Below, piece by piece: positions 26,281 through 37,172 of a DNA stretch of 49,995 nucleotides (position 1 is the stretch's first letter; every line of letters starts with the position of its first letter). The stretch covers positions 1 to 49,995 of the forward strand of contig NZ_JQEI01000022.1 of NCBI RefSeq assembly GCF_000743355.1, written 5' to 3'. A model generated the notes under the pieces. The model worked only from the letters and a program-made list of their open reading frames with translations, made no database searches and was not told the DNA's origin. The position numbers and the translations under genes were made by a program. The DNA is from Serratia sp. Ag1. Its GTDB lineage: Bacteria > Pseudomonadota > Gammaproteobacteria > Enterobacterales > Enterobacteriaceae.

Positions 26281-26311
26281 GGATTGTTACTGTTAATAAA
26301 CAGGCAAAACC
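26281..26311 (+). promoter_or_regulatory. RAT: BglG/LicT-type ribonucleic antiterminator
   Basis: GGATTGTTACTG, a loop TTAATAAA, then CAGGCAAAACC. The two arms are identical to the E. coli bgl and B. subtilis LicT-type RAT arms (the bgl t1 site is GGATTGTTACTG, a short loop, CAGGCAAAACC); only the loop is about two bases longer. In that family a PTS-controlled RNA-binding protein stabilises this hairpin and prevents the overlapping terminator from forming. Its last six bases (AAAACC) are the first six of the terminator stem at 26306. No antiterminator gene is present in this window. Confidence 0.85.
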
Positions 26312-26354
26312 CAAACCTTTTTGACATCAATGTCGGGGGTTTGGGTTTTTTTTT
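26306..26354 (+). terminator. Intrinsic terminator overlapping the RAT
   Basis: AAAACCCAAACC (26306-26317) pairs perfectly with GGTTTGGGTTTT (26338-26349), and the T-run extends to 26354 (nine T). The loop holds a small inner hairpin GACAT-CA-ATGTC. It lies 67 bases before the histidine phosphatase start and shares six bases with the RAT, so the two structures are mutually exclusive. It could also simply end dedA transcription, but the dedA stop is about 180 bases away. Confidence 0.92.
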
Positions 26355-26421
26355 GCCCTGATTATTAATAGATTCTGCTAAGCATTAATTAAACTAACCT
26401 ATACGCGTTACGGAGTTTCAG

Positions 26422-27210
26422 ATGAAAATAAAAATAGGGTTATTTGCTTCTCTGCTTTCTCTCTCTTTGGTCACCATTCCCAGTGCGTTTGCGGCTCAGG
26501 ATGATAGCGTGACGATTTACTTTGCCCGCCACGGAAAAACCATCCTTAATACTTACGATCGCGTTCAGGGGTGGGCAGACTCACCGTTGACGGCGCCGGG
26601 GCTTGAAACCGCACGTTATCTTGGTGCGGGCTTAAAAGACATATCATTCGACCGTTATTACACCAGCGATGCTGGCCGCCAACGTGAAACCATGCAGGTG
26701 ATCCTGAAAGAAATGGGCAAGTCAGACGTCAAAGTCACCGAACTGCCTGACATGCGCGAAATGTTCTTTGGCGGGTTTGAAGGCTTGCCGAATCCAGAGA
26801 TGGCAGACGCTGCCGCCAAGAAAATGGGGATGGCCTCTGGGGCGATGATGTTCCAGCAGGCCGGTGAAGGCAAGCTTGATCTTACCTCAATGGTCAATGC
26901 CATCAGCCAAAGCGATGAGAAAAAGGAAGCAGAAAATGCCCTGCAGGTAAAAACCCGCATGCAGCGCGCATTACATACCATCGTGCAGGACGCGTTGAAA
27001 GCAGAGGACAAAAATGTGTTGGCAGTGTCTTCCGGCCTATCAATGCTGATGATGGTTTCGGATATGACCGATAATCCGAACAAGAATAAACCATTGGCTA
27101 ATGCAGCAGTGGTGAAAATTACTTATAAAAATGGCAAATATACGGTCACCGATTTGGGGGATATGAGTTATGTCGCTAAAGGAAAAGAAGCGTTAAATAA
27201 AAGCCACTAA
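26422..27210 (+). CDS. Periplasmic histidine phosphatase family protein
   Basis: A 262-residue member of the histidine phosphatase (phosphoglycerate mutase-like) superfamily. It has a signal peptide (cleavage near AFA-AQDDS), so it acts in the periplasm. The catalytic RHG motif is in IYFARHGKTILN, the second arginine region is YYTSDAGRQRETM, and the acid region is LPDMREMFFGGFEG. The second catalytic histidine expected near LAVSSGLSM is not present: the usual SHG/VTHG motif reads SSGLS here, which may alter or weaken activity. Its leader carries the RAT/terminator pair. A porin gene follows after 88 bases. Confidence 0.82.
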   Translation: MKIKIGLFASLLSLSLVTIPSAFAAQDDSVTIYFARHGKTILNTYDRVQGWADSPLTAPGLETARYLGAGLKDISFDRYYTSDAGRQRETMQVILKEMGKSDVKVTELPDMREMFFGGFEGLPNPEMADAAAKKMGMASGAMMFQQAGEGKLDLTSMVNAISQSDEKKEAENALQVKTRMQRALHTIVQDALKAEDKNVLAVSSGLSMLMMVSDMTDNPNKNKPLANAAVVKITYKNGKYTVTDLGDMSYVAKGKEALNKSH

Positions 27211-27236
27211 CTTCCAACGTATATAAAAAATAAATG

Positions 27237-27264
27237 CCAGGGTGAATATATTGAATTCCCCTGG
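27237..27264 (+). other. Intercistronic hairpin between phosphatase and porin genes
   Basis: CCAGGG and CCCTGG enclose TGAATATATTGAATTC, which has its own GAAT/ATTC pairing. There is no U-tract. It may separate mRNA stability of the two genes. Confidence 0.4.
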
Positions 27265-27298
27265 TAAGGCTTTCCTATGCCAACTCCAGGGAATAATG

Positions 27299-28612
27299 AT
27301 GAGAAATTCTGCCTCATGGTGTTTGATTACGCTTACTTTATTTTCAATGACTGCAAAAGCTACTGGTGACGATCTCTTCTCTTCGCCCTTTTTTACCGAT
27401 AGCAAAGCCGAGTTATCGCTGAAAAACTACTGGAAATACCTCAAAGAAGACGCCGCCAACCCCACCACGGTGCACAATGCCTGGGGGCAAGGGGTAGCGT
27501 TGGGGTATCAGTCCGGTTATCTGGCCGATACGGTCGGCGTGAACATCGATTACTACGGTGCGGTTAAATTGGGGGCCAGTGACTATTTCAACTCGCGCGG
27601 GGTGCTGTACAACAATGGCCCCGGCAACAGCAAAGATAACGCGACCGGTTTCAGCAAATTCGGCCAGCGCTATGTCAAATTGAAAGGGGAAGTGGTTGAT
27701 ACGGCATTGAACGCTCAGTTCGGCTGGCAAACGCTGCGTAACTATGGCGTGATCTCCAATTCAACCCGCCTTTCACCCACCACTTATCTGGGGTGGTCCG
27801 GGGGCGTCGCGAGAGAGGGGGTGTCACTGCGTGGGGCTTATGTTGATCGCTCGATGGAGCGCAACTCGCCAGACAGCCTGCGCCTGCAAACCAACGATGG
27901 CCGTGAGATCAATCATCTGGCTACCGGGGAACTGGGTTATGAAAATAACCTGTTCAACGGCCAGTTGGCCTATGGCGAATCGCAAAATTACCTGCGCCGC
28001 CAGATCCTGCGTGTAGCGTTGAAGCCCAATGAAAACCTCAGTTTGGGCAGCCAGATTTACGCTACTCAGGCGTTAGATGATTACAAAGAAATGGCGTTAA
28101 GCAGGCGTAATTTCGATCGCAATGCCAACCACTATGCGTTTGATGCCAAATGGCAGGAGAAGCTCTGGAGCCTTAAGCTCGGCATTGCCCACACGCGGGC
28201 ACCAAAGGCCGATGGTGAGCTTGGGTTTTACCCGCGCCACATGGCGAGAAACTCGCGCGGTACCTTTACTTCGATGGCCTATGCGGGTGAAGACTATATG
28301 CGAGATGGTGAAACCATGCTGGCGTATGTTGCCGAGTATTATATTACGCCTGAATTCACCGCAGGTTTGACCGGCATCTACAGCCAGTTCGGCTACCAGA
28401 GTGCTACGGTGCGTACCGGTGAGGTCAATGTTTTTGGCCGTTGGGTTCCTTCTCATCCGAAGCTGAAGAATTTGACGGTGTTTGCTATGTTCGGCCCCGG
28501 TTGGTCCTATAAAAACGTGAATAAAACACCCATATTATCCCAGGGTGATTACCTCACGTCGCAGTCACTGGCGGCTGAGTTTATCGCTGAATATCGTTTC
28601 AAACTGTTTTAA
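27299..28612 (+). CDS. OprD-type outer-membrane porin
   Basis: An outer-membrane beta-barrel of about 437 residues with a signal peptide (cleavage near AKA-TGDDL) and a C-terminal strand ending in phenylalanine (AEYRFKLF). The N-terminal pattern (LFSSPFFTDSKAELSLKNYWKYL...GYQSGYLADTVGVNIDYYGAVKLG) is that of the OprD/chitoporin family, which takes up small nutrients. AGGGA precedes ATG 27299; the neighbouring ATG 27296 is also possible. It follows the periplasmic phosphatase and probably shares its RAT-controlled transcript. That suggests uptake and dephosphorylation of a common, unidentified compound. Confidence 0.82.
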   Translation: MRNSASWCLITLTLFSMTAKATGDDLFSSPFFTDSKAELSLKNYWKYLKEDAANPTTVHNAWGQGVALGYQSGYLADTVGVNIDYYGAVKLGASDYFNSRGVLYNNGPGNSKDNATGFSKFGQRYVKLKGEVVDTALNAQFGWQTLRNYGVISNSTRLSPTTYLGWSGGVAREGVSLRGAYVDRSMERNSPDSLRLQTNDGREINHLATGELGYENNLFNGQLAYGESQNYLRRQILRVALKPNENLSLGSQIYATQALDDYKEMALSRRNFDRNANHYAFDAKWQEKLWSLKLGIAHTRAPKADGELGFYPRHMARNSRGTFTSMAYAGEDYMRDGETMLAYVAEYYITPEFTAGLTGIYSQFGYQSATVRTGEVNVFGRWVPSHPKLKNLTVFAMFGPGWSYKNVNKTPILSQGDYLTSQSLAAEFIAEYRFKLF

Positions 28613-28662
28613 CTCCGCTTTAATCCGCGCAGTGCTCGATTAGGCACTGCGCCCTTCTGAAT

Positions 28663-28747
28663 GTACCCAAAATAATTCGGGTTGCTTGTAGGCGGCAACT
28701 GAATGAAGGCAGCCAACACCCAAGCAACTTGAAGTATAACGGGTATA
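28663..28747. repeat. Short ERIC-type element before rmuC (core deleted)
   Basis: Ends GTACCCAAAATAATTCGG and CAAGCAACTTGAAGTATAACGGGTATA are the two ERIC termini, with only about 35 bases between them (GGCGGCAACTGAATGAAGGC). It can fold on itself over nearly its whole length. It fills most of the gap between the porin and rmuC. Confidence 0.75.
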
Positions 28748-28821
28748 AAACCCGCTGGACATCCATACAGGCACCCTTTAACGTGACAGGCAATGTCATG
28801 TTACAGGCCGCAGGAGGCAGG

Positions 28822-30354
28822 GTGGAGTCCAGTTTGGTTTACGGTATTGGCGGTGTGGCGATCGGTATGCTGCTGGGCTGGCTGATTGCCAGTTTGCGGC
28901 TGCAACAGCACAGCGCTCAGCATGAGACCGATCTTCGTTTGTTGGAACAATCTCTGCAGCAGGCGCAGCAGGAGATTGCCACCCGCCAAGAAGTGCAGCA
29001 ACGCTACGAACAGCAATTGCGGCATAGCGATCTGGAACTGCGCCAGCTGCATAGCCAAGTGGCCGCAGGGCAAGAGCGTATGCAGCAGCTCAACCACTGG
29101 CGCAATGAATGTGAGCAGTTGAATCAGGAACTGCGCGCCCAACGTGAAGTGAACAGCGCCCAGGAAGCAGAACTCCGTGAAGTCACGATTCGCCTGGAAG
29201 AGACCCGCATGGCCGCCGAAGAGAAACAACGATTGTTGATTAACAGCGAACAACGGCTGACGACGCAATTCGAAAACCTGGCGAATCGTATTTTTGAACA
29301 CAGCGGGCGCAAGGTGGACGAGCAAAACCGGCAAAGCCTGGATCGTCTGTTGCTGCCGTTGCGTGAGCAATTGGACGGCTTCCGCCGCCAAGTCCAAGAC
29401 AGTTTTGGTCAGGAGGCCCGTGAGCGCCACACGTTGACGCACGAAATCCGTAATCTCCAGCAATTGAATGCGCAAATGGCGCATGAAGCCCTCAACCTCA
29501 CCAAAGCGCTGAAAGGCGACAACAAAACCCAAGGAAATTGGGGAGAGGTGGTGCTGAGCCGGGTATTGGAAGCCTCTGGCCTGCGTGAAGGGCACGAATA
29601 TGAAACGCAGGTTAACGTGCGGCTGGATCATCAAAGCCGTATGCAGCCGGACGTAATTGTGCGTTTGCCACAGGGTAAAGATGTGGTGATTGACGCCAAA
29701 ATGTCGCTGGTGGCTTACGAACGTTACTTTAACGGGGAAGACGAGCAGGAGCGTGAGGCGGCATTGAGTGAGCACATTGCGTCGCTACGTGGCCATATTC
29801 GCCTGCTGGGCCGCAAAGATTATCAACAACTGCCCGGCCTGCGCTCGCTGGATTACGTGCTGATGTTTATCCCGGTGGAACCGGCCTTCCTGTTGGCGAT
29901 CGATCGTGAACCGGAACTGATTAGCGAAGCCTTGAAACACAACATTATGTTGGTCAGCCCCACCACCCTGTTGGTTGCGCTGCGTACCATCACCAATCTG
30001 TGGCGCTACGAACATCAAAGCCAGAACGCCCAGCGGATTGCCGATCGCGCCGCCGGGCTGTATGACAAAATGCGTCTGTTCGTGGACGATATGTCAGCAT
30101 TGGGGCAAAGTCTGGAGAAAGCGCAGGGCAGCTATCGTCAGGCTTTGAGCAAGCTAAGCGAAGGCCGTGGTAACCTTATCAGCCGGATCGAAGGTTTCCG
30201 CGCCTTGGGAGTGGAGGTTAAACGGCCAATCCAGCCGTTGCTGGCGCAACAGGCCAGTGCCCAACATGCTGTTGCCGATGGCGATAACGATGCGTTGCCC
30301 GCAGCCTCCGATGAAGATAACCCCGAACAACCACGCTCCGTATCGCAGGGCTGA
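28822..30354 (+). CDS. rmuC: DNA recombination protein RmuC
   Basis: Membrane-anchored protein that limits inversion at short inverted repeats; about 510 residues. An N-terminal membrane helix (LVYGIGGVAIGMLLGWLIA) is followed by a long coiled coil (roughly residues 30-200, rich in Gln, Glu, Leu) and then the nuclease-like RmuC domain (KGDNKTQGNWGEVVLSRVLE, VDVVIDAKMSLVAYE-type PD-(D/E)XK region, YVLMFIPVEPAF). I place the start at GTG 28822, with AGGAGG four bases upstream, because the product then aligns with the E. coli N-terminus. ATG 28798 is an alternative; the frame also runs into the ERIC at 28729. Confidence 0.92.
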   Translation: MESSLVYGIGGVAIGMLLGWLIASLRLQQHSAQHETDLRLLEQSLQQAQQEIATRQEVQQRYEQQLRHSDLELRQLHSQVAAGQERMQQLNHWRNECEQLNQELRAQREVNSAQEAELREVTIRLEETRMAAEEKQRLLINSEQRLTTQFENLANRIFEHSGRKVDEQNRQSLDRLLLPLREQLDGFRRQVQDSFGQEARERHTLTHEIRNLQQLNAQMAHEALNLTKALKGDNKTQGNWGEVVLSRVLEASGLREGHEYETQVNVRLDHQSRMQPDVIVRLPQGKDVVIDAKMSLVAYERYFNGEDEQEREAALSEHIASLRGHIRLLGRKDYQQLPGLRSLDYVLMFIPVEPAFLLAIDREPELISEALKHNIMLVSPTTLLVALRTITNLWRYEHQSQNAQRIADRAAGLYDKMRLFVDDMSALGQSLEKAQGSYRQALSKLSEGRGNLISRIEGFRALGVEVKRPIQPLLAQQASAQHAVADGDNDALPAASDEDNPEQPRSVSQG

Positions 30355-30434
30355 AAGCCGCTGCAAGGTGGGGTATTTCGCCGGTTTTCTGGTACACTCC
30401 CCAACACAAAATTGACTGAATAGCAGGCAGGACA

Positions 30435-31190
30435 ATGGCAGATCAAACGCAGGAAACCACTGATTTCGGTTTTCGCACCGTGGCAAGAGAGGAAAAACAG
30501 GCCATGGTGGCCAACGTTTTTCACTCGGTAGCCGCAAAATATGACGTGATGAACGATCTGATGTCGTTTGGCATTCACCGTATCTGGAAGCGATTTACCA
30601 TTGATTGCAGCGGCGTGCGCCGTGGGCAGCGAGTGCTGGATCTGGCGGGTGGAACCGGCGATCTGGCGGCCAAGTTTTCCCGCATGGTGGGTGAGCAGGG
30701 GCAGGTGATCCTGGCGGATATTAACGACTCCATGCTGAAAATGGGGCGCGAGAAGCTGCGCGATCTCGGCATCGTCGGCAACATCAATTATGTGCAAGCC
30801 AACGCTGAAGCCTTGCCATTCCCAGATAACTATTTCGATTGCATCACCATCTCGTTCGGCCTGCGCAACGTCACCGATAAAGACAAAGCGCTGCGCTCGA
30901 TGTTCCGTGTGCTGAAGCCGGGCGGCCGCCTGTTGGTACTGGAGTTCTCCAAACCGCTGCTGGAACCGCTGAGCAAAGCTTACGATGCCTACTCTTTCCA
31001 CGTACTGCCAAAAATTGGTGAGCTGGTGGTGAAAGATCCTGACAGTTACCGTTATCTGGCGGAATCGATCCGCATGCACCCCGATCAGGAGACGCTGAAG
31101 GGCATGATGGATGATGCCGGTTTCGAAAACGTCACTTATTTCAACCTGACCGGTGGCATCGTCGCCCTGCACCGGGGCTTCAAGTTCTGA
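30435..31190 (+). CDS. ubiE: Ubiquinone/menaquinone C-methyltransferase UbiE
   Basis: SAM-dependent methyltransferase for the C-methylation step of ubiquinone and menaquinone synthesis. 251 residues as in E. coli. The SAM-binding motif I is [11 protein letters not shown] (about residues 67-77), then the post-I acidic ILADIN and the family signature [19 protein letters not shown] near the N-terminus, and [29 protein letters not shown] precedes the ATG. It starts a three-gene ubiquinone cluster with ubiJ and ubiB. Confidence 0.97.
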   Translation: MADQTQETTDFGFRTVAREEKQAMVANVFHSVAAKYDVMNDLMSFGIHRIWKRFTIDCSGVRRGQRVLDLAGGTGDLAAKFSRMVGEQGQVILADINDSMLKMGREKLRDLGIVGNINYVQANAEALPFPDNYFDCITISFGLRNVTDKDKALRSMFRVLKPGGRLLVLEFSKPLLEPLSKAYDAYSFHVLPKIGELVVKDPDSYRYLAESIRMHPDQETLKGMMDDAGFENVTYFNLTGGIVALHRGFKF

Positions 31191-31191
31191 T

Positions 31192-31812
31192 ATGGAAATG
31201 CCGATGCTGTTAACTCCGTTACTGACTGGCGTAGTGGAAACTTCGCTCAATAGCCTGCTGTTTCGCGATCGCAGTATGAAGGCCGCGCGTCAGCGGCTGG
31301 CGGGGAAAGTGTTGCGTATTGAATTACAGGAGCTCAATGCGCCGCTGGTGCTGGTATTCAGCGAACAGCGGGTTGATGTGCTCGGCCAGTCTGAAGATAG
31401 TGCGGATTGCACCGTGCAAACCCGCGTAGCGGTGCTGCTGAAATTGCGCGATCGCCAACAGCTTTCGCCGCTGATGCGCAGCGGTGAACTGATCGTTGAA
31501 GGTGATATTCAGGTAGTGCAACAGTTGGTCGCACTGCTCGATCTGGCGGAATGGGATCCGGCGGAGTGGTTGGCGCCCTATATGGGTGACATTGCCGCGC
31601 AAGGGCTCAGCCAAATCGTCGGCAAAGGTGCCAGTCTGTTTAAGTCAGGTTTACAGCGCCAGCAGCAGTATGTGGCAGAAACCTTGACGGAAGAGTGGCG
31701 CGTGGCTCCTGGGCCGCTGGAAGTGGTGTGGTTTAACGAAGAGGTTGATGCCGCTGCCCGTAGTGCGGAAGCACTGATTGCCCGAATGGACAAGTTGGAG
31801 GGTAAACGATGA
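31192..31812 (+). CDS. ubiJ: Ubiquinone biosynthesis accessory factor UbiJ
   Basis: A 206-residue protein homologous to E. coli UbiJ (YigP, 201), which binds lipids through its SCP2 domain and helps hold the ubiquinone assembly complex with UbiK. Recognisable segments are [45 protein letters not shown] and [16 protein letters not shown]. Close ATG codons (31192, 31198, 31204) make the exact start uncertain. It lies 1 base after ubiE and overlaps ubiB by 4 bases. In E. coli the 3' half also encodes the sRNA EsrE; I cannot verify it here. Confidence 0.92.
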   Translation: MEMPMLLTPLLTGVVETSLNSLLFRDRSMKAARQRLAGKVLRIELQELNAPLVLVFSEQRVDVLGQSEDSADCTVQTRVAVLLKLRDRQQLSPLMRSGELIVEGDIQVVQQLVALLDLAEWDPAEWLAPYMGDIAAQGLSQIVGKGASLFKSGLQRQQQYVAETLTEEWRVAPGPLEVVWFNEEVDAAARSAEALIARMDKLEGKR

Positions 31813-33440
31813 CCCCTGGCGAACTATGCCGCTTGTATCTGATCATCCGCGTTTTTCTCAGCTACGGCCTGGATGAGCTGATCCCCAGAATGCGCCTGAC
31901 ATGGCCACTGCGCTTTGGCCGCCGCTTGCTGTTCTGGATGCCGAATCGGCATAAAGATATGCCGCTGGGCGAACGCTTGCGCTTGGCGTTGCAGGAGTTG
32001 GGCCCGGTGTGGATCAAGTTCGGCCAGATGATGTCGACGCGTCGTGATTTATTCCCACCGCATATTGCCGATCAGTTGATGCTATTACAGGATCGCGTCG
32101 CGCCGTTTGATGGCGCGCTGGCTCGCCAGTATATCGAACTGGCGATGGGTGGCCCGCTGGAAACCTGGTTTGATGATTTTGATGAGCAAGCGTTGGCTTC
32201 CGCTTCTATCGCGCAAGTACATACTGCACGGCTGAAAAGCAACGGGCAGGAAGTGGTGTTGAAAGTGATTCGCCCAGACATCGGGCCAATTATCAAGGCT
32301 GATGTGCGGTTGATGTACCGCTTGGCAGGTTGGGTGCCAAAGCTGATGCCGGATGGCCGCCGCTTGCGCCCGCGTGAAGTGGTGCGCGAATACGAGAAAA
32401 CGCTGCTGGATGAACTGAATCTGCTGCGCGAAGCCGCCAACGCTATTCAGCTACGCCGCAATTTCGACGGCAGCCCGATGCTTTACGTGCCTGAAATCTA
32501 CTCTGATTACTGCCGCGAAAGCGTGTTGGTGATGGAGCGGATTTACGGCATACCGGTGTCAGATCTCGACGCTTTGGAAAAGCAGGGCACCAACATGAAG
32601 CTGCTGGCAGAGCGCGGTGTACAGGTGTTCTTTACTCAGGTGTTCCGCGACAGTTTCTTCCATGCTGACATGCACCCCGGCAATATTTTTGTCAGCTACG
32701 AACACCCGCAGGATCCGTGCTATATCGGTATTGACTGCGGTATTGTTGGCTCGTTGAACAAGGACGATAAGCGCTATCTGGCGGAAAACTTTATCGCTTT
32801 CTTCAATCGCGATTACCGCAAGGTGGCGGAGCTGCACGTCGATTCCGGTTGGGTGCCGGTTGACACGAATGTAGAAGACTTTGAGTTTGCCATCCGTACC
32901 GTTTGTGAGCCGATTTTCGAAAAGCCGTTGGCGGAAATTTCATTTGGTCACGTGCTGCTTAACCTGTTCAATACGGCGCGTCGTTTCAATATGGAAGTGC
33001 AGCCGCAACTGGTGTTATTGCAGAAAACCTTGCTGTATGTGGAAGGTTTGGGGCGCCAGCTTTATCCGCAGTTGGATCTCTGGGTTACGGCGAAGCCATT
33101 CCTGGAGAGCTGGTTGCGTGATCAGGTGGGGATCCCTGCGGTAATCCGGGCGCTGAAAGAAAAAGCGCCGTTCTGGGCCGAGAAGCTGCCTGAATTACCA
33201 GAATTATTTTACGATAGCCTGCAGCAACACAAGCGGCTGCAACAGAGCGTCGATAAACTGACGGGCCAGATGCAGGCGCAGCGTATTCGCCAAGGCCAGT
33301 CACGGTATTTGTTTGGCGTTGGCGCTACACTGCTGGTCAGTGGTACGATCTTGCTGCTGGGGGGCGAAGGCGCACTACCAGTATGGTTGATGGTTGCCGG
33401 TGTGGTAGCCTGGGGCGTGGGGTGGAAGCGCACGGCCTGA
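31809..33440 (+). CDS. ubiB: Ubiquinone biosynthesis kinase/ATPase-like protein UbiB
   Basis: Member of the ADCK/COQ8/UbiB family required for ubiquinone synthesis, 543 residues (E. coli 546). The KxGQ motif is in [11 protein letters not shown], the ATP-site lysine in VVLKVIRPD, the catalytic-loop region in [13 protein letters not shown], and the metal-binding DCG in [10 protein letters not shown]. The C-terminus has two hydrophobic helices ([35 protein letters not shown]) that anchor it to the membrane. It overlaps ubiJ by 4 bases. Confidence 0.97.
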   Translation: MTPGELCRLYLIIRVFLSYGLDELIPRMRLTWPLRFGRRLLFWMPNRHKDMPLGERLRLALQELGPVWIKFGQMMSTRRDLFPPHIADQLMLLQDRVAPFDGALARQYIELAMGGPLETWFDDFDEQALASASIAQVHTARLKSNGQEVVLKVIRPDIGPIIKADVRLMYRLAGWVPKLMPDGRRLRPREVVREYEKTLLDELNLLREAANAIQLRRNFDGSPMLYVPEIYSDYCRESVLVMERIYGIPVSDLDALEKQGTNMKLLAERGVQVFFTQVFRDSFFHADMHPGNIFVSYEHPQDPCYIGIDCGIVGSLNKDDKRYLAENFIAFFNRDYRKVAELHVDSGWVPVDTNVEDFEFAIRTVCEPIFEKPLAEISFGHVLLNLFNTARRFNMEVQPQLVLLQKTLLYVEGLGRQLYPQLDLWVTAKPFLESWLRDQVGIPAVIRALKEKAPFWAEKLPELPELFYDSLQQHKRLQQSVDKLTGQMQAQRIRQGQSRYLFGVGATLLVSGTILLLGGEGALPVWLMVAGVVAWGVGWKRTA

Positions 33441-33495
33441 ATGAGTCAAAATCTGTTTATACGTTGTCACATATCCCATTGGAAAATGAAAAGGG

Positions 33496-33501
33496 TATAA
33501 T
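33496..33501 (+). promoter_or_regulatory. -10 element of a tatA promoter
   Basis: A consensus TATAAT lies 42 bases before tatA, after AAGGG. No -35 at the best spacing stands out (ATCCCA at 17 bp), so it may be weak or need another factor. The E. coli tat operon also starts from a promoter between ubiB and tatA. Confidence 0.5.
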
Positions 33502-33542
33502 GCGGCAACATGGAATAATCCTTTAATCTAGAGGCGGTTGGA

Positions 33543-33806
33543 ATGGGCGGTATTAGTATTACGCAATTGTTGATCATCGCAGTGATCGTTGTGCTGTTGT
33601 TTGGTACCAAAAAGCTCCGCACGCTGGGCTCCGATCTCGGTGCGTCAATCAAAGGCTTTAAAAAGGCGATCGGTGACGATAATACGCCTCCTGCCAACAC
33701 GGCTGAAAAAAGCAATCTTGAAGACGCTGACTTTACGGCCAAGCCTATCACCGATAAGCAGCCAGAAGTGAAAACCGAAGAGTCGAAGAACAAAGAGCAG
33801 GTATAA
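33543..33806 (+). CDS. tatA: Sec-independent protein translocase subunit TatA
   Basis: Pore-forming component of the twin-arginine translocase, 87 residues (E. coli 89). One N-terminal membrane helix ([18 protein letters not shown]), the hinge and amphipathic helix with the conserved [23 protein letters not shown], and a polar, acidic/lysine-rich tail. First gene of tatABC; 3 bases separate it from tatB. Confidence 0.97.
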   Translation: MGGISITQLLIIAVIVVLLFGTKKLRTLGSDLGASIKGFKKAIGDDNTPPANTAEKSNLEDADFTAKPITDKQPEVKTEESKNKEQV

Positions 33807-33809
33807 ACC

Positions 33810-34346
33810 GTGTTTGACATTGGGTTTGGTGAACTGCTGCTGGTGATGGTAATCGGCCTGGTTGTACTCGGGCCGGAACGCTTGCCGGTGGCGGTCAAGA
33901 CAGTTGCGGGCTGGATCCGGGCACTGCGCTCGCTGGCGGCGTCGGTGCAAAATGAACTTTCGCAGGAACTGAAACTGCAGGAATTGCAGGAAAGCCTGAA
34001 GAAGGTGGAAAATGCCGGTTTGCAGAATCTGACGCCGGAACTCAAAGCATCCATGGATGAGTTGAAAGAGGCGGCAGAGTCACTGAAACGTTCTTATCAT
34101 GGCGATCTGAGCGAACCGTCGCAGACCATCCATAATCCGGCGGTAACCGAGCCCGAAGCAATGCACGATGCTGCCATCCCAGCGGTTACGCCAACCTCGG
34201 CACCGGCTACTGTACCGAATCCGGCAGAACCTGTGCCAGCAGTGGAAACTGTTACACCTGTGACGCACTCCCCTATTACCCAAATCATTCAAGAGCCGGT
34301 AGCGGATAAAGTGCCTGCGTCTCAACAACCTAGTGGCGAACGTTAA
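33810..34346 (+). CDS. tatB: Sec-independent protein translocase subunit TatB
   Basis: Partner of TatC in binding twin-arginine signal peptides, 178 residues (E. coli 171). The N-terminal [25 protein letters not shown] holds the membrane helix and the conserved Glu and Pro. An amphipathic helix follows, then a long Pro/Ala/Thr/Val-rich tail. The start codon is GTG at 33810. The tail is the most variable part and is not needed for recognition. Confidence 0.96.
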   Translation: MFDIGFGELLLVMVIGLVVLGPERLPVAVKTVAGWIRALRSLAASVQNELSQELKLQELQESLKKVENAGLQNLTPELKASMDELKEAAESLKRSYHGDLSEPSQTIHNPAVTEPEAMHDAAIPAVTPTSAPATVPNPAEPVPAVETVTPVTHSPITQIIQEPVADKVPASQQPSGER

Positions 34347-34349
34347 AAC

Positions 34350-35120
34350 ATGGCCGTTGAAGATACCCAACCGCTTATCAGTCATTTGATCGAACTGCGT
34401 AAGCGGCTGTTGAATTCGATTATCAGCGTGCTGGTGATCTTTCTTGTGTTGGTGTTTTTTGCCAACGACATTTATCAGTTGGTCTCGGCACCGCTGATCA
34501 AACAGTTGCCTGCCGGGGCGAGCATGATTGCCACTGATGTGGCTTCACCGTTCTTTACCCCGATTAAATTGACGATGATGGTTTCGGTGATTGTTGCCGC
34601 GCCGATCATTCTTTATCAGGTTTGGGCTTTTATCGCCCCTGCGCTGTATAAACATGAGCGCAAGCTGATGATGCCTTTGCTGGTGTCCAGCAGCCTGCTG
34701 TTTTATCTTGGAATGGCATTCGCCTACTTTATTGTGTTCCCGCTGGCCTTTGGTTTCTTTGCCAAAACGGCACCTGCCGGGGTATTGATTGCTACTGATA
34801 TCAGCAATTATCTCAACTTTGTCATGGCGCTGTTTATGGCGTTTGGCGTGGCGTTTGAGGTGCCAGTGGCCATCGTTCTGCTGTGCTGGAGCGGTGTGAC
34901 AACGCCGGATGATCTACGCAAGAAACGCCCATATGTGCTGGTTGGGGCCTTTGTAGTGGGTATGTTGTTAACGCCGCCGGACGTGTTCTCGCAAACTCTG
35001 CTGGCGATACCAATGTACCTGCTATTTGAGGTAGGGGTATTTTGTGCCCGTTTCTATGTGGGTAAACGGCGTAAACCTGCAGAAGAAGACGAAGGTGAAG
35101 AAGAGCCGCCTGCGGTTTAA
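34350..35120 (+). CDS. tatC: Sec-independent protein translocase subunit TatC
   Basis: Receptor for twin-arginine signal peptides, six membrane helices, 256 residues (E. coli 258). Conserved pieces are the N-terminal [53 protein letters not shown] (given here as a region, residues ~67-105), and [19 protein letters not shown]. The tail is acidic. It begins 3 bases after tatB. Confidence 0.97.
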   Translation: MAVEDTQPLISHLIELRKRLLNSIISVLVIFLVLVFFANDIYQLVSAPLIKQLPAGASMIATDVASPFFTPIKLTMMVSVIVAAPIILYQVWAFIAPALYKHERKLMMPLLVSSSLLFYLGMAFAYFIVFPLAFGFFAKTAPAGVLIATDISNYLNFVMALFMAFGVAFEVPVAIVLLCWSGVTTPDDLRKKRPYVLVGAFVVGMLLTPPDVFSQTLLAIPMYLLFEVGVFCARFYVGKRRKPAEEDEGEEEPPAV

Positions 35121-35156
35121 CCTCTGTTATTGGATGAGCAGCTGAGATTGATGGCG

Positions 35157-35273
35157 AAGTGGTCTTTTAACCCGAGATACCCGGGCCTAGCGCACCGAGG
35201 GGCGCTCCGGCGGCTTACGCCGCTACGACCCCTTCGGCACGCTCTCCCTAATATCTGACTTTGTCAGCCGTCT
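35157..35273 (+). repeat. 117-bp intergenic repeat, copy 2
   Basis: Inverted relative to the copy at 24471-24587; four differences in 117 bases counted by eye. It begins AAGTGGTCTTTTAACCCG and ends TTGTCAGCCGTCT. It lies between tatC and a terminator, as the first copy lies after udp. Confidence 0.85.
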
Positions 35274-35274
35274 G

Positions 35275-35297
35275 AACCGCCCTGATGGGCGGTTTTT
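35275..35297 (+). terminator. Intrinsic terminator between tatC and tatD
   Basis: ACCGCCC and GGGCGGT form a stem with loop TGAT followed by TTTTTGCTTT. It ends 15 bases before the tatD start codon, so tatD would be expressed only by read-through or from a promoter overlapping the hairpin. Confidence 0.85.
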
Positions 35298-35311
35298 GCT
35301 TTGGAAAAACC

Positions 35312-37131
<1,820 letters not shown>

Positions 37132-37142
37132 TCGGCCCACAA

Positions 37143-37170
37143 CAAACAGGCACCTTTGGGTGCCTGTTTG
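37143..37170. terminator. Bidirectional terminator between hemB and rfaH
   Basis: A perfect 12-bp stem CAAACAGGCACC/GGTGCCTGTTTG with loop TTTG lies between converging genes, ending 2 bases before the rfaH stop codon. Confidence 0.9.
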
Positions 37171-37172
37171 CA

